Shown: one piece after another, positions 22,146 to 32,990 of the stretch
How the letters are laid out: each line of letters starts with the position of its first letter
Numbering within the stretch: the stretch's first letter is position 1
Assembly: GCF_016743335.1 (NCBI RefSeq)
Contig: NZ_WCJE01000016.1
Span: forward strand, 1 to 43,506
DNA from: Streptococcus suis
GTDB taxonomy: Bacteria; Bacillota; Bacilli; Lactobacillales; Streptococcaceae
Reading direction: 5' to 3'
DNA length: 43,506 bases
Position numbers and translations under genes: made by a program
Notes under the pieces: generated by a model
What the model was told of the DNA's origin: nothing
What the model saw: the letters and a program-made list of their open reading frames with translations, nothing else
Databases searched by the model: none

Positions 22146-22571
22146 CTACCCCTCCTTTATTGGCAATTGAATATAGATTTGGTACATGGTTTCAATCTCA
22201 CCATTTCCACCTAAAATCTTATAACTATCAAAAAGTTTGGCAATCTCTCTACGCTCTTCCAAGGTTGTCCAACCACGGGCAATCGCTGTGTCTAAATCCT
22301 TGTAAAGCGTGTAACGACGGCTACTTCTACCGCTGTTTTTCAAAGTGTCCATTTCCTCTTGGACGGCAATCAAGCTAACTTGGTTGTCATCTGCGACTTT
22401 CTTTAGATTGGACACATCATCCTTGATGTCTTCCATACCCTGTTTAAGCTCGCCAAACTGAGCCTTATTGAGGTTATTAGACCGTGCTGCAAGATAGCCA
22501 AAGCCACCAGTTGCGATGACACCAATAGTAGGTGCCACCGCTCCGATGATGTGCAAAATTTCGTTAGGCAT
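22146..22571 (-). CDS. Phage membrane/coiled-coil protein next to the holin
   Basis: The 141-residue protein has one N-terminal hydrophobic stretch (about 7-28, IIGAVAPTIGVIATGGFGYLAA), a coiled-coil (about 35-75) and a polar C-terminus. It lies one base from the holin gene. It could be a second holin, an antiholin or an assembly factor; sequence does not decide. Confidence 0.6.
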   Translation of the reverse strand: MPNEILHIIGAVAPTIGVIATGGFGYLAARSNNLNKAQFGELKQGMEDIKDDVSNLKKVADDNQVSLIAVQEEMDTLKNSGRSSRRYTLYKDLDTAIARGWTTLEERREIAKLFDSYKILGGNGEIETMYQIYIQLPIKEG

Positions 22572-22574
22572 AGG

Positions 22575-22787
22575 CTAATTCCCGTCTTCTGGTGCAAGCT
22601 CATCCAGCATTTCCTTGACCACTTCACGCAAATTCCATAGCTTTGGAACCTCCTCAAAAGTGGCAATCCCACCCGCAACTCGACGGTACCAAGCTTGTGC
22701 AACAACGTGTTTCTTTGTAAATTTCATAGTAAATTGTCCTTTCTTGATTAAACTAATTCCTGTCAAAATTGTATTAATAAATCCCAT
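22575..22787 (-). CDS. Small phage protein (XkdX-like position)
   Basis: The ORF has 70 codons with two possible starts. The ATG at 22787 has GAGG eight bases upstream but adds a hydrophobic N-terminus (GFINTILTGISLI). The ATG at 22727 follows AAAGGA and yields a 50-residue protein, MKFTKKHVVAQAWYRRV, ending EEVPKLWNLREVVKEML and a short acidic tail. The shorter form resembles XkdX-type small proteins encoded after phage tail genes. Function unknown. Confidence 0.55.
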   Translation of the reverse strand: MGFINTILTGISLIKKGQFTMKFTKKHVVAQAWYRRVAGGIATFEEVPKLWNLREVVKEMLDELAPEDGN

Positions 22788-22790
22788 GAT

Positions 22791-23216
22791 CTATTCCTCA
22801 ATTTCTACCTCAACATCGTGAGGAGTCGTGTCTTTTGGAACATCCTCTACTGCTTCTGCTCCAAATTGACCTGCAAAACCAGTAAACATAATAGTTAATT
22901 CCGCGACTGCATCATCAATCTTATCTTGCATATCAGCTTCTAACTTCACAAACCGCTCATTACGTTCTGTTTCGGCAGACCGTAGCCAATCCTCAATAGA
23001 TGTAAATCGTTCATTCTCTGCCCGTTTAGGGAAGAAACGATTGTAAATATCATCCGCGCCTTCTTGCACCAACTCATCATTTGATTTGTTGATAGAATCT
23101 GCAGGCAAATGACAGATAAATTGTGAACCTACCTCATCCGTCAAAATGAGCTTAGTTTGTTTAGGTGAGCCGTCAGAATGGTATTCTAACGATTTTTGTA
23201 AAAATAAAAAGTCCAC
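22791..23216 (-). CDS. Phage protein, DUF1366-like
   Basis: This 141-residue protein is found between tail-fibre and holin genes in streptococcal phages. The segments SPKQTKLILTDE, NDELVQEGADDIYNRFFPKRAENERF and TSIEDWLRSAE recall DUF1366 proteins, followed by a coiled-coil. The start is GTG at 23216 because AAAGGAGG lies five bases upstream; the longer in-frame ATG at 23240 would overlap the previous gene and has no RBS. Confidence 0.65.
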   Translation of the reverse strand: MDFLFLQKSLEYHSDGSPKQTKLILTDEVGSQFICHLPADSINKSNDELVQEGADDIYNRFFPKRAENERFTSIEDWLRSAETERNERFVKLEADMQDKIDDAVAELTIMFTGFAGQFGAEAVEDVPKDTTPHDVEVEIEE

Positions 23217-23227
23217 GTTAACCTCCT

Positions 23228-25420
23228 TTAAATTAACCAAGTTATTGTAGTTGTGAGAGATTCATTTAAAAGATAAGACTCGATTTGGCAAATGCCCGTC
23301 GACTTAATTCTCACAATGCGGTCATTACCACCATTTGTAACAACACGGAACACCGCATCTGTGCCAGCGACTGGTAAAAGAGAAGTTGGAATGGTTCCCA
23401 AAGAATAATTAGACACAAATGATGTACTTGATACTTTTATCCTAAGCGCTACCACAGCCCCTTCTTGCTTGTAATGGACACCATCCACTCCAGTAGAAAT
23501 CCATGTCGAGGGTTGGACTAAAGCTACTCTCTGCCAAGGTTTCCAAGCATTATTCGCCCAAACTCTGAAACAACTCATCACACCATTAAAATCAATCGCT
23601 TCTTGCAAAGACCAACCAGCATCATGCTTGGTGACACGGACATATTTCCAATTGTGCGCTCCAACAGCGGTTGGCGGTTGGTTGGCCAGGTTGTTACCAC
23701 GGTAGAGTCCTGTTTCTTTATAATTGTTCCAGTCACCCGTTGCAATAATTGCAACACCGTTATTTTCGGTCAACTTATGCTGCTGTATCGGTTTATCGTT
23801 CGCATATATATCACCCTTTACATCAACCGCCCCACGCTCTCTAACTTTGTTAATGCCGACACCGTGTTTATCGTAACTAACGACCACTGATTCCGTTGGA
23901 ACGGACACTTTAAATGTCACATCATTTACAAAGCTATCCGACAGAACTCCTAGCACCTCGAACGAGGAAAGAGAACTATAAGTTCCTGCCAAAGTTGCTT
24001 GAGAGTTGATAAGTTCCGCTATCGTAGTTGCGTCTATATTGGCGGAACTGTTATTAGGGGTAAAGCTCCCGCCTAATGCAGCCGTACTAAAATTCAGTTT
24101 CAAACGATTGTTCTGTCGACCATTCCAGGTAAGGGGAGCTATTTTTACAGACCGTGACACTATCAATTGGTTTCTCAAAGACCCCCCTCGACTAACTGTA
24201 AAGGATAAAGCAGGAGGATGATAAGGAAGTACTGTCACCACTCTATCTACTGAATCGGACACTCTATCACGACTATCTGTAACCGTGGTACGTATGGTGA
24301 TTTGACCGTGATAATTCATAACGCCAAAACTGCCTCCCGTAGAAGTCACGACTTGATTTTTGCCGACAATTTCCGAACGGATACTTTTGATAGTCGAACC
24401 GTAGATGCCGTTAGCAGATACATTGATACTAATATTGGACAATATCTGCGCAAACGCTTGATTTCCCAATAGTGCACTTACCTTTGTGTTGGTGTCCGTC
24501 AGAGTGATCGATTGAATAGACGGTTTTACATGAGCTGGGACTTCCCCACGAAACGGGATGAATAAGGTTGAAAAAAGAGAATCTCTCCCTCCTACAACCG
24601 TCCACCTATCCAAAATGATGTACCCTGTCCCATCAAAAGATTCTGGGATATCATCCCAAAAATGATTAGGTAGGGTGAACTTAAAGCTAGTAGCGGTTGA
24701 TTTTGTCGCTAAAATCCCCCTCTTTCCATACCAATAATAGGACAGACTATATTTATCTTCTGAATAATTTTGGGAAGGTTTGACGAGGTTTAGCGTATTA
24801 CTACTGCCAATAGGACTGGTAAAAGACTGGACATAGACGTTGGCATTGTAGGTATCGTAATCATGGGCGAAACTGGGTACTCTAAAAGGAATAGCAATAG
24901 CCTGTTGACTTCTATCAAAAAAATTAGTCGCAATATTAAAATACATAGTGGCAGGATAGGTATAAGCGTATACATTAGGTTCTTCAATATAAACAAAGCC
25001 TAATTCTTCATAACTTGGGTTATAGGCGCTTCCTTCAACCTGTCTGTTATATTCATCACTTGATATCCCATCGTAATAAGTATTTGTATCTCTTGAGACT
25101 GGGTATAATTTCTTGGTTAGAGGAATTTTCTTTTTAACTCCTTTGGAACCTAGTGAAATCTCAAAAAAGGCTTCTCCGCCAGAACGCAGGTCCACAGCTT
25201 TGAGCATACGAACATAGAAAAATATACCGTAGCCTGTCGACTTTGGTTTATTATCCACAACCTTCAATCCCATTGCTTTAATGTAGGAGCCGATTTCAGC
25301 TATATACTCTTTTTTTACATTATCGTAAATATAAAAACGATGCCCTGCATCTCCCGTAGATTCTTGTCCTGTTTTAGAGTTCCGATATATTTGTTTTATG
25401 CCTCTTGTTTCTAATGCCAT
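23228..25420 (-). CDS. Phage minor structural/baseplate protein (DUF859-like)
   Basis: The 730-residue protein is beta-rich with no membrane segment. N-terminal region (1-300) contains many aromatic residues. The middle has Ig-like or repeat beta segments (about 300-500, ITIRTTVTDSRDRVSDSVDRVV). The C-terminal region has YDKHGVGINKVRERGAVDVKG and DIYANDKPIQQHKLTENNG, typical of the end of streptococcal DUF859 minor structural proteins, and then a carbohydrate-binding-like tail (ETGLYRGNNLANQPPTA). It is probably part of the host-recognition device at the tail tip. Confidence 0.78.
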   Translation of the reverse strand: MALETRGIKQIYRNSKTGQESTGDAGHRFYIYDNVKKEYIAEIGSYIKAMGLKVVDNKPKSTGYGIFFYVRMLKAVDLRSGGEAFFEISLGSKGVKKKIPLTKKLYPVSRDTNTYYDGISSDEYNRQVEGSAYNPSYEELGFVYIEEPNVYAYTYPATMYFNIATNFFDRSQQAIAIPFRVPSFAHDYDTYNANVYVQSFTSPIGSSNTLNLVKPSQNYSEDKYSLSYYWYGKRGILATKSTATSFKFTLPNHFWDDIPESFDGTGYIILDRWTVVGGRDSLFSTLFIPFRGEVPAHVKPSIQSITLTDTNTKVSALLGNQAFAQILSNISINVSANGIYGSTIKSIRSEIVGKNQVVTSTGGSFGVMNYHGQITIRTTVTDSRDRVSDSVDRVVTVLPYHPPALSFTVSRGGSLRNQLIVSRSVKIAPLTWNGRQNNRLKLNFSTAALGGSFTPNNSSANIDATTIAELINSQATLAGTYSSLSSFEVLGVLSDSFVNDVTFKVSVPTESVVVSYDKHGVGINKVRERGAVDVKGDIYANDKPIQQHKLTENNGVAIIATGDWNNYKETGLYRGNNLANQPPTAVGAHNWKYVRVTKHDAGWSLQEAIDFNGVMSCFRVWANNAWKPWQRVALVQPSTWISTGVDGVHYKQEGAVVALRIKVSSTSFVSNYSLGTIPTSLLPVAGTDAVFRVVTNGGNDRIVRIKSTGICQIESYLLNESLTTTITWLI

Positions 25421-25428
25421 GTGTTCTC

Positions 25429-28400
25429 CTATCCTATATAACGAATAACATTCATATCCAAATTAACGACATGTTGTTCTGTTCGAAAACGACCAATCTG
25501 TAAACTTTTGGTAAAGATACCGTTATCAATATGGATAACTCCTTGCGAAATATACATAACCTCTTTACCTGCCGAAAGCATAGAGATACGGTTTTCTGAC
25601 ACTCGAATAAGGGCTGACCCATCGTTTTTTCCGATAATCAATCCTTCGTTTGAACGCGTCATGTAGCTATCTAAAAACTCAACACGCTCTGCGAATTGAC
25701 CTAAATTCAATTCAATAGCTGCGACCCGTTTGGCTGCTTCTACTAATGCTTCTTGGTTTTCTCGGACATTGGCACTCTCGACATCTAACATTCTTCGATA
25801 TTCGCCTATAAGCTCATTAACCGCATCAATCGACGCCTTAGCTTCAAGCTCTGTTTCTGCTAGTTTTGCACGCTCCTGTAGAGCTGTGATTTGTTCCTGA
25901 GTTAGAGCTTGGTCAGCTTTGGAATCAAGGTCGGCTTGTATATCTTTAAGAGCGGGGGTAGGAGTTGTCGGGATAGACCCATCTTCTAGTTGAGGGTCAC
26001 GGATATAAAGCACATCCCCGACCTCCCAGCGACCTGTATGATTATAGAAGATAAAGCTGTGCCAACGGTTAAACCGTACCTTGCTACTGCTTGAATACCG
26101 CTTCCAAGCTGTCGTCACGTCAATCAATTGGCTACTTGCATCTTCAAACGCTTCACAACCATACTTCAAACGAACGGACTTCGAACACTTGATATCCACC
26201 GCAAACGTCATCATCTTACCTTGCCAGTCGGCGCCTCTAAGGTCAAAGAAGTCAGCCCCCATACCGCCTGTGCCAGCACCTGTACAAGTCGCTTTCAGGT
26301 GATAGCCACTTTTTGCCATAGCATCCACTACTCGCTCAAACTTCCAGCTGGATGCGTTGGTAAACAACCTGCCCAGATTAGCAAAACCAAAATCACGGAT
26401 ATAATTCCTCCCACCAACCTCAATCTTAGCCCATCTATCGGCCCAGCGATACTTGGTCTTATCTGTGCTGTCGACTTGCGTGTGGTCTGAGTAGTGTCCA
26501 ATATACCGCTGACCATTATCTGATGTTGTAAGACCAGTACCATCTGCACTATCCGAGTAAGCCCAATGGATGTATGGAGTTCTACCATCAGTGCCTTTGG
26601 GACCAGGCACTCCTTGGGCTCCATCAGAGCCTTTCCACTTCGTCCAACGATAAGAGCTAGGATTGGTGCTATTAGTAGCAGTAAAATCTTGATACATACC
26701 GATATAGGCTTTAGTTTGGTCTGTTTGGCTAAATCCACCACCAGTAGCATTATCAGCGTAGGCAATGTGGGTGTATTGGGTTCTTCCGTCCGCACCTTTA
26801 GGACCAGCAATTCCCTGGTCTCCCTTAGGACCCTGAAGACCTTGTGGGCCCTGGAGACCTTGGATACCCTGTGGACCTTGTGGGCCTTGCGGACCTGTAG
26901 CTCCTCGGTCACCCTTTGCGCCTGTAGGACCTGTTTCCCCCATCTTAGCCACTGAGTAACCAGTTTCTGAAGTATTATCCGTATATGCCCAAACGGTTTT
27001 TGTCCACAGAAATTGACCATTGGGAACGCTTGGTACCTGAGATGTCCATGACGTTGGCTGAATCGTGCCAGATGTCGATTTTCCGTAAGTAATCGTCGTT
27101 GAACGAATGCCTACTCCGTCCTTGCCTGCGATACCGTCACGACCTGGAAGCCCATCGGCCCCTCTTTGTCCAGGCTCTCCTTTTTCACCTTTCGGTCCAG
27201 GAGTTAAGGAAATGGTTCGTAAATCATCTTTTGTGGCAACTTCCTTACGATTGATGGTCAACTTCTCAATATTCATCACGACTTTGCCGTCGCGAACCGT
27301 CACTACTTCATCGAGACCGTTCATAATTCGCAATCGTGCCAAATCCAAATCACCAGCAGTGATGCGCTTAGCGTTTAGCGTGATGACATTTGCGATTGCT
27401 GCCGAGATTTTCTTAGCCATCACTTCATCAGTAGACACCGTGTCAACGATGTCCTCGACATTTGCGCTGTCTGCTTTCTTGATCCAACTGCCTTCGATAC
27501 GCTCCCACATCTCGACGTAGCCCCCGTTGGGCTTGAACCAAATATCCCCATCTTTTGATAGATGGGGCTTTTCTGTATCCAAAAACATAGCTCCCTGCTT
27601 CGTTAGGAGCTCGTCTAGATATTCGATTTGGCGCTGCACTTGACCTTTATACTGATAAGAAGATTGAGAGGCTCCAGTTGCTTTCGCATTCGATTCAGCG
27701 GTCAAGCCACCGTCAAATTTTAACTTATAAGAAAGCATAGGGGTGTCAAAATAGACATTGTCGTCCCAATGAACCGTCACCCAATCCCCTGCTTCCAGAG
27801 CCATATCCCCTCGCCATGACAGCTTGTAGGGATAGTAATTCAAGTCTCGGTACTGATTGAAGATGCGGCTTAAAATCTCCTCTGTCATCCACGGATTTTT
27901 CAAAGACAAGGTATTTCCCGTCGTAGTGCCTTCTTTCAAAGTCTTTTTTGTTTGGCCGTACTCAACCAAACACTCAACCCCGCGCAGGCGATAGGGGATT
28001 TCCTCCCGTTCTAGACCTGTCGCAGGATACATGTCCTTGGTGATATGTCGTGCTGTCGGTTTTAGTTGAATAAAGTCCAGCTCCCCATTTCGATTAAAAC
28101 GAACAAAGCGACCGCTTAGGGTCGCAAGATGGACTAGCACCTCTCGATAAGTCACCTTATCCAGTTTGAATGGTATCGTATCGTCAATTAGCTGGACACC
28201 ATTTGCTACTCGAATAGTGGTCATACCGACGATTTCTTCTAGTACTCGCCGGGCTGTCGTTGGGTAGGCTAGGTTGCTTTCGTAGGGTTCGTTCAAACGA
28301 ACAAACTCATCATAGAGTTTCAACTTGGTCTTCTTCGAGTTACGGTCTAGCTTGATTTCCGCAAGAAAGAATCTTCCTATCGGGACAGACTTTCCGTCAA

Positions 28401-28647
28401 TGGACAAGTGAAGAGTGGCTGGCATCATCTCCTCCAAACCCTCTACAACCTGCTTGATTTCAACAGAAAGACTATTCATGTATCCTCCGCCGAGCGAAAA
28501 ATCCTTGCTATTTCCGATGGAGCTATCGTACTCAATAGAAGCAATATCTTGTTTGTGGAAAACTCGACCATTTACACGAAACTCCGCTTCAAATGAGCGA
28601 CAAGAAGATTCAATCGCTTCAATGTATTCTCTTGTAACGTCTAACAT
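25429..28647 (-). CDS. Tail-tip/fibre protein with collagen-like repeats
   Basis: The 1072-residue protein starts with a tail-hub-like region (about 1-340: [41 protein letters not shown]), as in Tal/gp27-type proteins. Three collagen-like Gly-X-Y tracts follow (about 480-513, 569-615, 676-690), separated by repeated modules ([16 protein letters not shown] and [16 protein letters not shown]). A beta domain (750-870) and a coiled-coil (about 885-990) lead to a C-terminal trimer-like end. It is likely the antireceptor or tail fibre. The Gly-X-Y tracts give GC-rich repeated DNA. Confidence 0.85.
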   Translation of the reverse strand: MLDVTREYIEAIESSCRSFEAEFRVNGRVFHKQDIASIEYDSSIGNSKDFSLGGGYMNSLSVEIKQVVEGLEEMMPATLHLSIDGKSVPIGRFFLAEIKLDRNSKKTKLKLYDEFVRLNEPYESNLAYPTTARRVLEEIVGMTTIRVANGVQLIDDTIPFKLDKVTYREVLVHLATLSGRFVRFNRNGELDFIQLKPTARHITKDMYPATGLEREEIPYRLRGVECLVEYGQTKKTLKEGTTTGNTLSLKNPWMTEEILSRIFNQYRDLNYYPYKLSWRGDMALEAGDWVTVHWDDNVYFDTPMLSYKLKFDGGLTAESNAKATGASQSSYQYKGQVQRQIEYLDELLTKQGAMFLDTEKPHLSKDGDIWFKPNGGYVEMWERIEGSWIKKADSANVEDIVDTVSTDEVMAKKISAAIANVITLNAKRITAGDLDLARLRIMNGLDEVVTVRDGKVVMNIEKLTINRKEVATKDDLRTISLTPGPKGEKGEPGQRGADGLPGRDGIAGKDGVGIRSTTITYGKSTSGTIQPTSWTSQVPSVPNGQFLWTKTVWAYTDNTSETGYSVAKMGETGPTGAKGDRGATGPQGPQGPQGIQGLQGPQGLQGPKGDQGIAGPKGADGRTQYTHIAYADNATGGGFSQTDQTKAYIGMYQDFTATNSTNPSSYRWTKWKGSDGAQGVPGPKGTDGRTPYIHWAYSDSADGTGLTTSDNGQRYIGHYSDHTQVDSTDKTKYRWADRWAKIEVGGRNYIRDFGFANLGRLFTNASSWKFERVVDAMAKSGYHLKATCTGAGTGGMGADFFDLRGADWQGKMMTFAVDIKCSKSVRLKYGCEAFEDASSQLIDVTTAWKRYSSSSKVRFNRWHSFIFYNHTGRWEVGDVLYIRDPQLEDGSIPTTPTPALKDIQADLDSKADQALTQEQITALQERAKLAETELEAKASIDAVNELIGEYRRMLDVESANVRENQEALVEAAKRVAAIELNLGQFAERVEFLDSYMTRSNEGLIIGKNDGSALIRVSENRISMLSAGKEVMYISQGVIHIDNGIFTKSLQIGRFRTEQHVVNLDMNVIRYIG

Positions 28648-28656
28648 GATTCTCCT

Positions 28657-28998
28657 TTACTGCTCAATAATAGTAACGGACAACTCTTTATAATAAGTGA
28701 TACCGTCACTCAGCCTGCCGAGAAGCGCTTCTGTAATCGTTCCGCGATAGCCCGTAATACTTCGTCCTAAAATAGTCACGGTAAAGAAACCTGCTCTCAA
28801 ATGAGACTTAATGACATTTCGTTCAGCCTCTGTCAGGATTCCCCAACGGATAGCGACCGTGCGCTTTTCTGCGATGACATCACCCGTCATCAAGCCACTA
28901 GCACTACGACCAGTTCCTGATGACCAGATGATTTCATCGTTGATGCTAATTTCAGTAGGAGAAGCAAGAGCTACTCCACCGATTGATAGTTCACTCAT
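28657..28998 (-). CDS. Short distal-tail-like protein (DUF6711-like)
   Basis: The 113-residue protein begins MSELSIGGVALASPTEISIND and is beta-rich, lying between the tape-measure and tail-fibre genes where distal tail (Dit) proteins are encoded. It is much shorter than usual Dit proteins, and resembles the DUF6711 group of streptococcal phages. It may correspond to the N-terminal tail-ring domain only. Confidence 0.65.
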   Translation of the reverse strand: MSELSIGGVALASPTEISINDEIIWSSGTGRSASGLMTGDVIAEKRTVAIRWGILTEAERNVIKSHLRAGFFTVTILGRSITGYRGTITEALLGRLSDGITYYKELSVTIIEQ

Positions 28999-29007
28999 AG
29001 TAACCTC

Positions 29008-32000
29008 CTACATGATGATTGGGGATTCCCCCGTTTTCATCGCAATCTCATTGATTTTAGAAATGATTTTCTTTGTAATACGATCACCGTCGATTGTTAA
29101 ATCAAGAGCCCTCACAGCTTGCAAGAGCTGAGCAAGAAGAGCGATAACTTCTGCACTACCTCCGCCTTCCTTGGTCAATTCGGCAGCTTTTCGAGCCATT
29201 TCAAGCATTTTGTTTTCTGGTGCAACAATCTCACCGTAATGCTTGTTATCCCCAATCATGGCAATCTGAGGGGTATTTGCTTTGACAAATCCACCTTGTG
29301 CTAATCGTGGCAAATTGACATAGCTAAAGCTACCGAGATTCACACCAGGGATTTTATTGATTGCGCTGATGGCTCCATTCAACAGTCGAATACCGCCGTT
29401 AATGGTGTTTTCAACAGTACCTAAGACACCATTGATGACACTACGGACAGCTCCGCCAATGGCATTTCCGACCATGGTTCCAACGTGCGTAAAGGTAGAC
29501 TTGATTTTATCCCAAATCCCGCCAAAGAAATCCACAATGCCCTTAAAAGCATTTTGAACCCCTTGATAGGCCTCGTCGAACTTCGATTTGAACCAGGTAC
29601 CGACTGATGAAAGAACATTCTTAATCTTGCCGTACTGCTCGCCGAACCAATTACTGATTGGGGTAAAGACATTCACTACCGCTTGATAAGCAGAATTGAA
29701 CTTATCCCTGAACCAGGAATGGACCGAAGCTAAGATATTCTTCACATCGTTGTAGCGATCGCCAAACCAACTTCCAATGTCCTTGAAAACCTGTTGGACA
29801 TTCTTGTAAGCCTCATCAAACTTGGACTTGAACCAAGTACCGACCGATGACAAGATGTTTTTAATATCGCTGTAGCGATTCCCGAACCATGAGCCGATTC
29901 CCTTAAAGATATGGGTTAAACCGTCCCAAGCGGATTGGAACAACTTAGCGAACCATGAAGGAAGGTTTAAAAAGGCATTGATAATGTCTGTATATCTTGC
30001 GACATACCACGAACCGATAGCGCCAAAAATTCTCACAATGCCATCCCAAGCGTCTTGAAACCATTTGCCAAAAGCTTGCGCAACATTTGAGAATGTCGCT
30101 GAAATCTCAGCCCAACGCTCTCCAAACCAAGCACCCAAACCACTGAAAATAGAAACAATGCCGTCCCAGGCTTCTTGGAATTTTTGACCAACCCATTCGC
30201 CAACTGATGCGCAGGATTCCTTGATACCGTCCCACAGACCGATGAAAAATTCACCGATAGCCTGGCAGACATTGCTGATAAAATCGCAAATCCCTTGCCA
30301 CACATCTTTTGCGAAAGCACTTACTGTATCCCAGTTCTCGACGAGAAGATAGCCAATTCCAATCAAGGCAGCGATAGCAGCTACAACTAACGTGATAGGA
30401 GAAGTCAACACTGCCATAGCCGCATTGAACAGCCACGTCGCAGCAGTCAGAGCAGTTGTAACGGCAATATCTGCCACCTTTGCAGCTGTTGAAGTTCCCC
30501 AAGCAATTGCTTCTTGCCCTTTTTGAGCGATAAGCGCCGCTGTATTAACGACAAAGTCTTTGGCATACATAAGGTTAAGAGTTATAGACTCGGCTATGTC
30601 TTTCGCTTTTGCGATTGTCGCACCTTCGATTGCTGTTTTCACTCCATTGAAGGCAGTTTTGACGTTTTCAAACACTGCAGGTATACCACCAGCTTGTTCT
30701 AAAACAGATGCGAACTCTATCCCTTTCCAAGCTAATGCTAATGTTCCAATGGCTGTGGCTAATCCTTGGACTGTTCCAGTATTGTTCTCACACCAAGAAG
30801 CGAAACCTTCCAGGCCTTCCATTAGTCCTTTCCAAGTATCTGAAAGCAATTTGATAGCCTCTATCAAGGCACCACCTAGCATGTCAGTGATGGTTCCTAG
30901 ATTTATTCCAAGCGTCTCTGACAAGAAGGCACCGAAAGGCACTAACACTTCCTCCCAAAGAGCTTTGAAGGCATCAAATACCTTCCCAACCGCTTCTTCA
31001 GTGCTATCCATGGCTGGTTTAATATGCGTGTCATAAACTTCGCTAAACCCTGTCGAAAACCGCTCCAAAGCGGGATTAACGTGAGTGTCAAATGCCTCAA
31101 TAAATACTCCGACGATAGACGAAATTCCTTCAGAAAGAGATTCGATAAACGGACGAATATGCCCATCGTATACTCTACTGAAAGCATCACCGATATCATT
31201 CACAGCTTGTTCTAACGTCTCAAAGACAGGAGCGATGTTCTCCAGCGAGGTACTAATCACATCACCTAACGCTGGCATATTCTCAGTAATGATGAGCTCA
31301 AAACCTTTAAACAGGTCTCTTGCTAAGCTACTTCCAACTTCAAGAATACTGCTACCTGCACTTAACAGAGCCGATACCAAGGCGCTTCCGATTCGAATAG
31401 CGCCCGAAGAGGTAATGACATCATAGAATGTGTTTGACACGATTTGAGCGATGTTCCCGGCTGATTGTGCAATGTCCCCTAAGTTGTCAAAGAGAGATGA
31501 CAAAGCATTGATAATGCGCTGTTTTTGGCGCTCTAAGCCGTTTGCAATACTCTCGACAATAAAGATACCTATCCCCAGCGCAATCGTTGCGATAGAGCCT
31601 GTAAATTGACCTAGAGCATATGCCCACTTGTCCAACATCGTACTAAAGGAATTGACAACTTTCGGGTCTGTGAAAATCTCGCTTAACAGCCTACCAATTT
31701 TCTCTAGACCTTTGCGAAACCGCTCCAAGCCGTCTGCACGAAAGGCTGCGTCAAATCCTTGTTTGAACAGGTCAGCTAACTGCATGAGGCGCTTAAAGAG
31801 ACCATCAAGCAGTCCTTCAGCCTTGTTTGTGCCTTCTGCGATTTTCCCCATGTCAACTTTAGCGCCTTTGGGAGTTCCTCCCCCTCCGCCGCCTCCGCCA
31901 GAACCGCCACCAGAGCCACCACCGGAATCTCCTGAATCGGATTGTTCTGACAGTTTATTGATTTGGTCAAAGCCCATCAGGGATTTCATTTCCTTGGCAG

Positions 32001-32976
32001 CCTTTTTCGCAGCTTTTCCTGCGCCGTCCGCTACCTTTCCTGCACCTTTTGCCGCATCGCCAAAGTTATCCGCACCTCCCGCAGCGCCACCCATGTTCTC
32101 TCCAAGGTCGCCTACGGCATCTGCTGTTTCCTGAATTCCCGAGCCTGCCAGCGACTTCTTGCCTGTGAATAACTCAGTCAACGCCCGAAAGGCATTTCCG
32201 ACTGTTAACAACTTGCTTAGTAAGAAGTTAATGACTTTAATGACAGGTGTAAAGATGTTGATTAGGCCTTGCCCAACCGACGCCATGAAACTCTCAAACT
32301 GGAGCTTCATGATGCGAACTTGGTTGGCCCAGCTGTCTGATGTTCGGGCAAAGTCACCACTTGCAAGCGACAGTTGATTTGTCACAAAGGCAAAGCGCAG
32401 AGCTACCTTTTCAGATTCACTCATGGCTTGAGTCGTCTTACCAAAGCCATTCGCCATGGCGTAGGCATCAAGCGCGGATTGGGTCATGACAACCCCTAAA
32501 TCTTTCAAGCTCTCTGTCTCGCCTGTAAAGACTGATTTCAGCTTGGTGTAAGCTTCGTCTTGACTGAGATTGTAGAAAGAAGCCACATCACCAGCTAAGC
32601 TAGTCAAAGCCGTAGACATATTGTAGGCTTCGTTCTCGCTAAATCCAAAGGCCTTGGCCATCGCACCAAAGGTGCCAACGTATTTCTTAGCCATAGTCTC
32701 AGACAGACCAGAAGCATACATAGCATTTTGTGCGAACTCATCGACACGCTTGCTCATTTTCGGAAAGGCAACATCAACGACGTTTTGGACTTCGGCCAAG
32801 TCAGAGCCAAGCTCAATTGCCTTGGCCCCAAAATCAACCAGTTCTTTCACTGCAAAGGCAGCTGCTAGGCCCTTTGCGGCCTTACTTGCGAGCGACTGGA
32901 TGCCGCCCATTTGTTTCTTAAATTGTCGGTCATTGACCACCAAATCAAGGCCAATTTGACCAACGGTTTGCCCCAT
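29008..32976 (-). CDS. Tape measure protein
   Basis: The 1322-residue protein sets tail length. N-terminal part (1-250) has GQTVGQIGLDLVVNDRQFKKQ and the family SLAGDVASFYNLSQDEAYTKLKSVFTGETESLKDLGVVM. A Ser/Gly linker (about 345-375) is followed by long amphipathic helices, a hydrophobic segment (about 840-880) and a block of tandem 20-residue WF repeats (about 905-1150) before the C-terminal domain. Start: ATG at 32976, seven bases after AAAGGAG; an in-frame TTG two codons earlier overlaps the RBS spacing. Confidence 0.93.
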   Translation of the reverse strand: MGQTVGQIGLDLVVNDRQFKKQMGGIQSLASKAAKGLAAAFAVKELVDFGAKAIELGSDLAEVQNVVDVAFPKMSKRVDEFAQNAMYASGLSETMAKKYVGTFGAMAKAFGFSENEAYNMSTALTSLAGDVASFYNLSQDEAYTKLKSVFTGETESLKDLGVVMTQSALDAYAMANGFGKTTQAMSESEKVALRFAFVTNQLSLASGDFARTSDSWANQVRIMKLQFESFMASVGQGLINIFTPVIKVINFLLSKLLTVGNAFRALTELFTGKKSLAGSGIQETADAVGDLGENMGGAAGGADNFGDAAKGAGKVADGAGKAAKKAAKEMKSLMGFDQINKLSEQSDSGDSGGGSGGGSGGGGGGGGTPKGAKVDMGKIAEGTNKAEGLLDGLFKRLMQLADLFKQGFDAAFRADGLERFRKGLEKIGRLLSEIFTDPKVVNSFSTMLDKWAYALGQFTGSIATIALGIGIFIVESIANGLERQKQRIINALSSLFDNLGDIAQSAGNIAQIVSNTFYDVITSSGAIRIGSALVSALLSAGSSILEVGSSLARDLFKGFELIITENMPALGDVISTSLENIAPVFETLEQAVNDIGDAFSRVYDGHIRPFIESLSEGISSIVGVFIEAFDTHVNPALERFSTGFSEVYDTHIKPAMDSTEEAVGKVFDAFKALWEEVLVPFGAFLSETLGINLGTITDMLGGALIEAIKLLSDTWKGLMEGLEGFASWCENNTGTVQGLATAIGTLALAWKGIEFASVLEQAGGIPAVFENVKTAFNGVKTAIEGATIAKAKDIAESITLNLMYAKDFVVNTAALIAQKGQEAIAWGTSTAAKVADIAVTTALTAATWLFNAAMAVLTSPITLVVAAIAALIGIGYLLVENWDTVSAFAKDVWQGICDFISNVCQAIGEFFIGLWDGIKESCASVGEWVGQKFQEAWDGIVSIFSGLGAWFGERWAEISATFSNVAQAFGKWFQDAWDGIVRIFGAIGSWYVARYTDIINAFLNLPSWFAKLFQSAWDGLTHIFKGIGSWFGNRYSDIKNILSSVGTWFKSKFDEAYKNVQQVFKDIGSWFGDRYNDVKNILASVHSWFRDKFNSAYQAVVNVFTPISNWFGEQYGKIKNVLSSVGTWFKSKFDEAYQGVQNAFKGIVDFFGGIWDKIKSTFTHVGTMVGNAIGGAVRSVINGVLGTVENTINGGIRLLNGAISAINKIPGVNLGSFSYVNLPRLAQGGFVKANTPQIAMIGDNKHYGEIVAPENKMLEMARKAAELTKEGGGSAEVIALLAQLLQAVRALDLTIDGDRITKKIISKINEIAMKTGESPIIM

Positions 32977-32990
32977 AAGCAATCTCCTTT

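Noticed and set aside
26328..27020. A 230-codon ORF in another frame of the tail-fibre gene
   Set aside because: It is a shadow of the Gly-X-Y repeats, which lack stops in other frames; no RBS and nonsense composition.
29500..30260. A CRISPR-like repeat array
   Set aside because: The repeats are coding, diverged and in frame with the tape measure protein; there are no spacer-repeat boundaries or cas genes.
31628..32134. A plus-strand Pro/Ser-rich 168-codon ORF within the tape measure gene
   Set aside because: It is the antisense of the Gly/Ser linker; no RBS or context on that strand.
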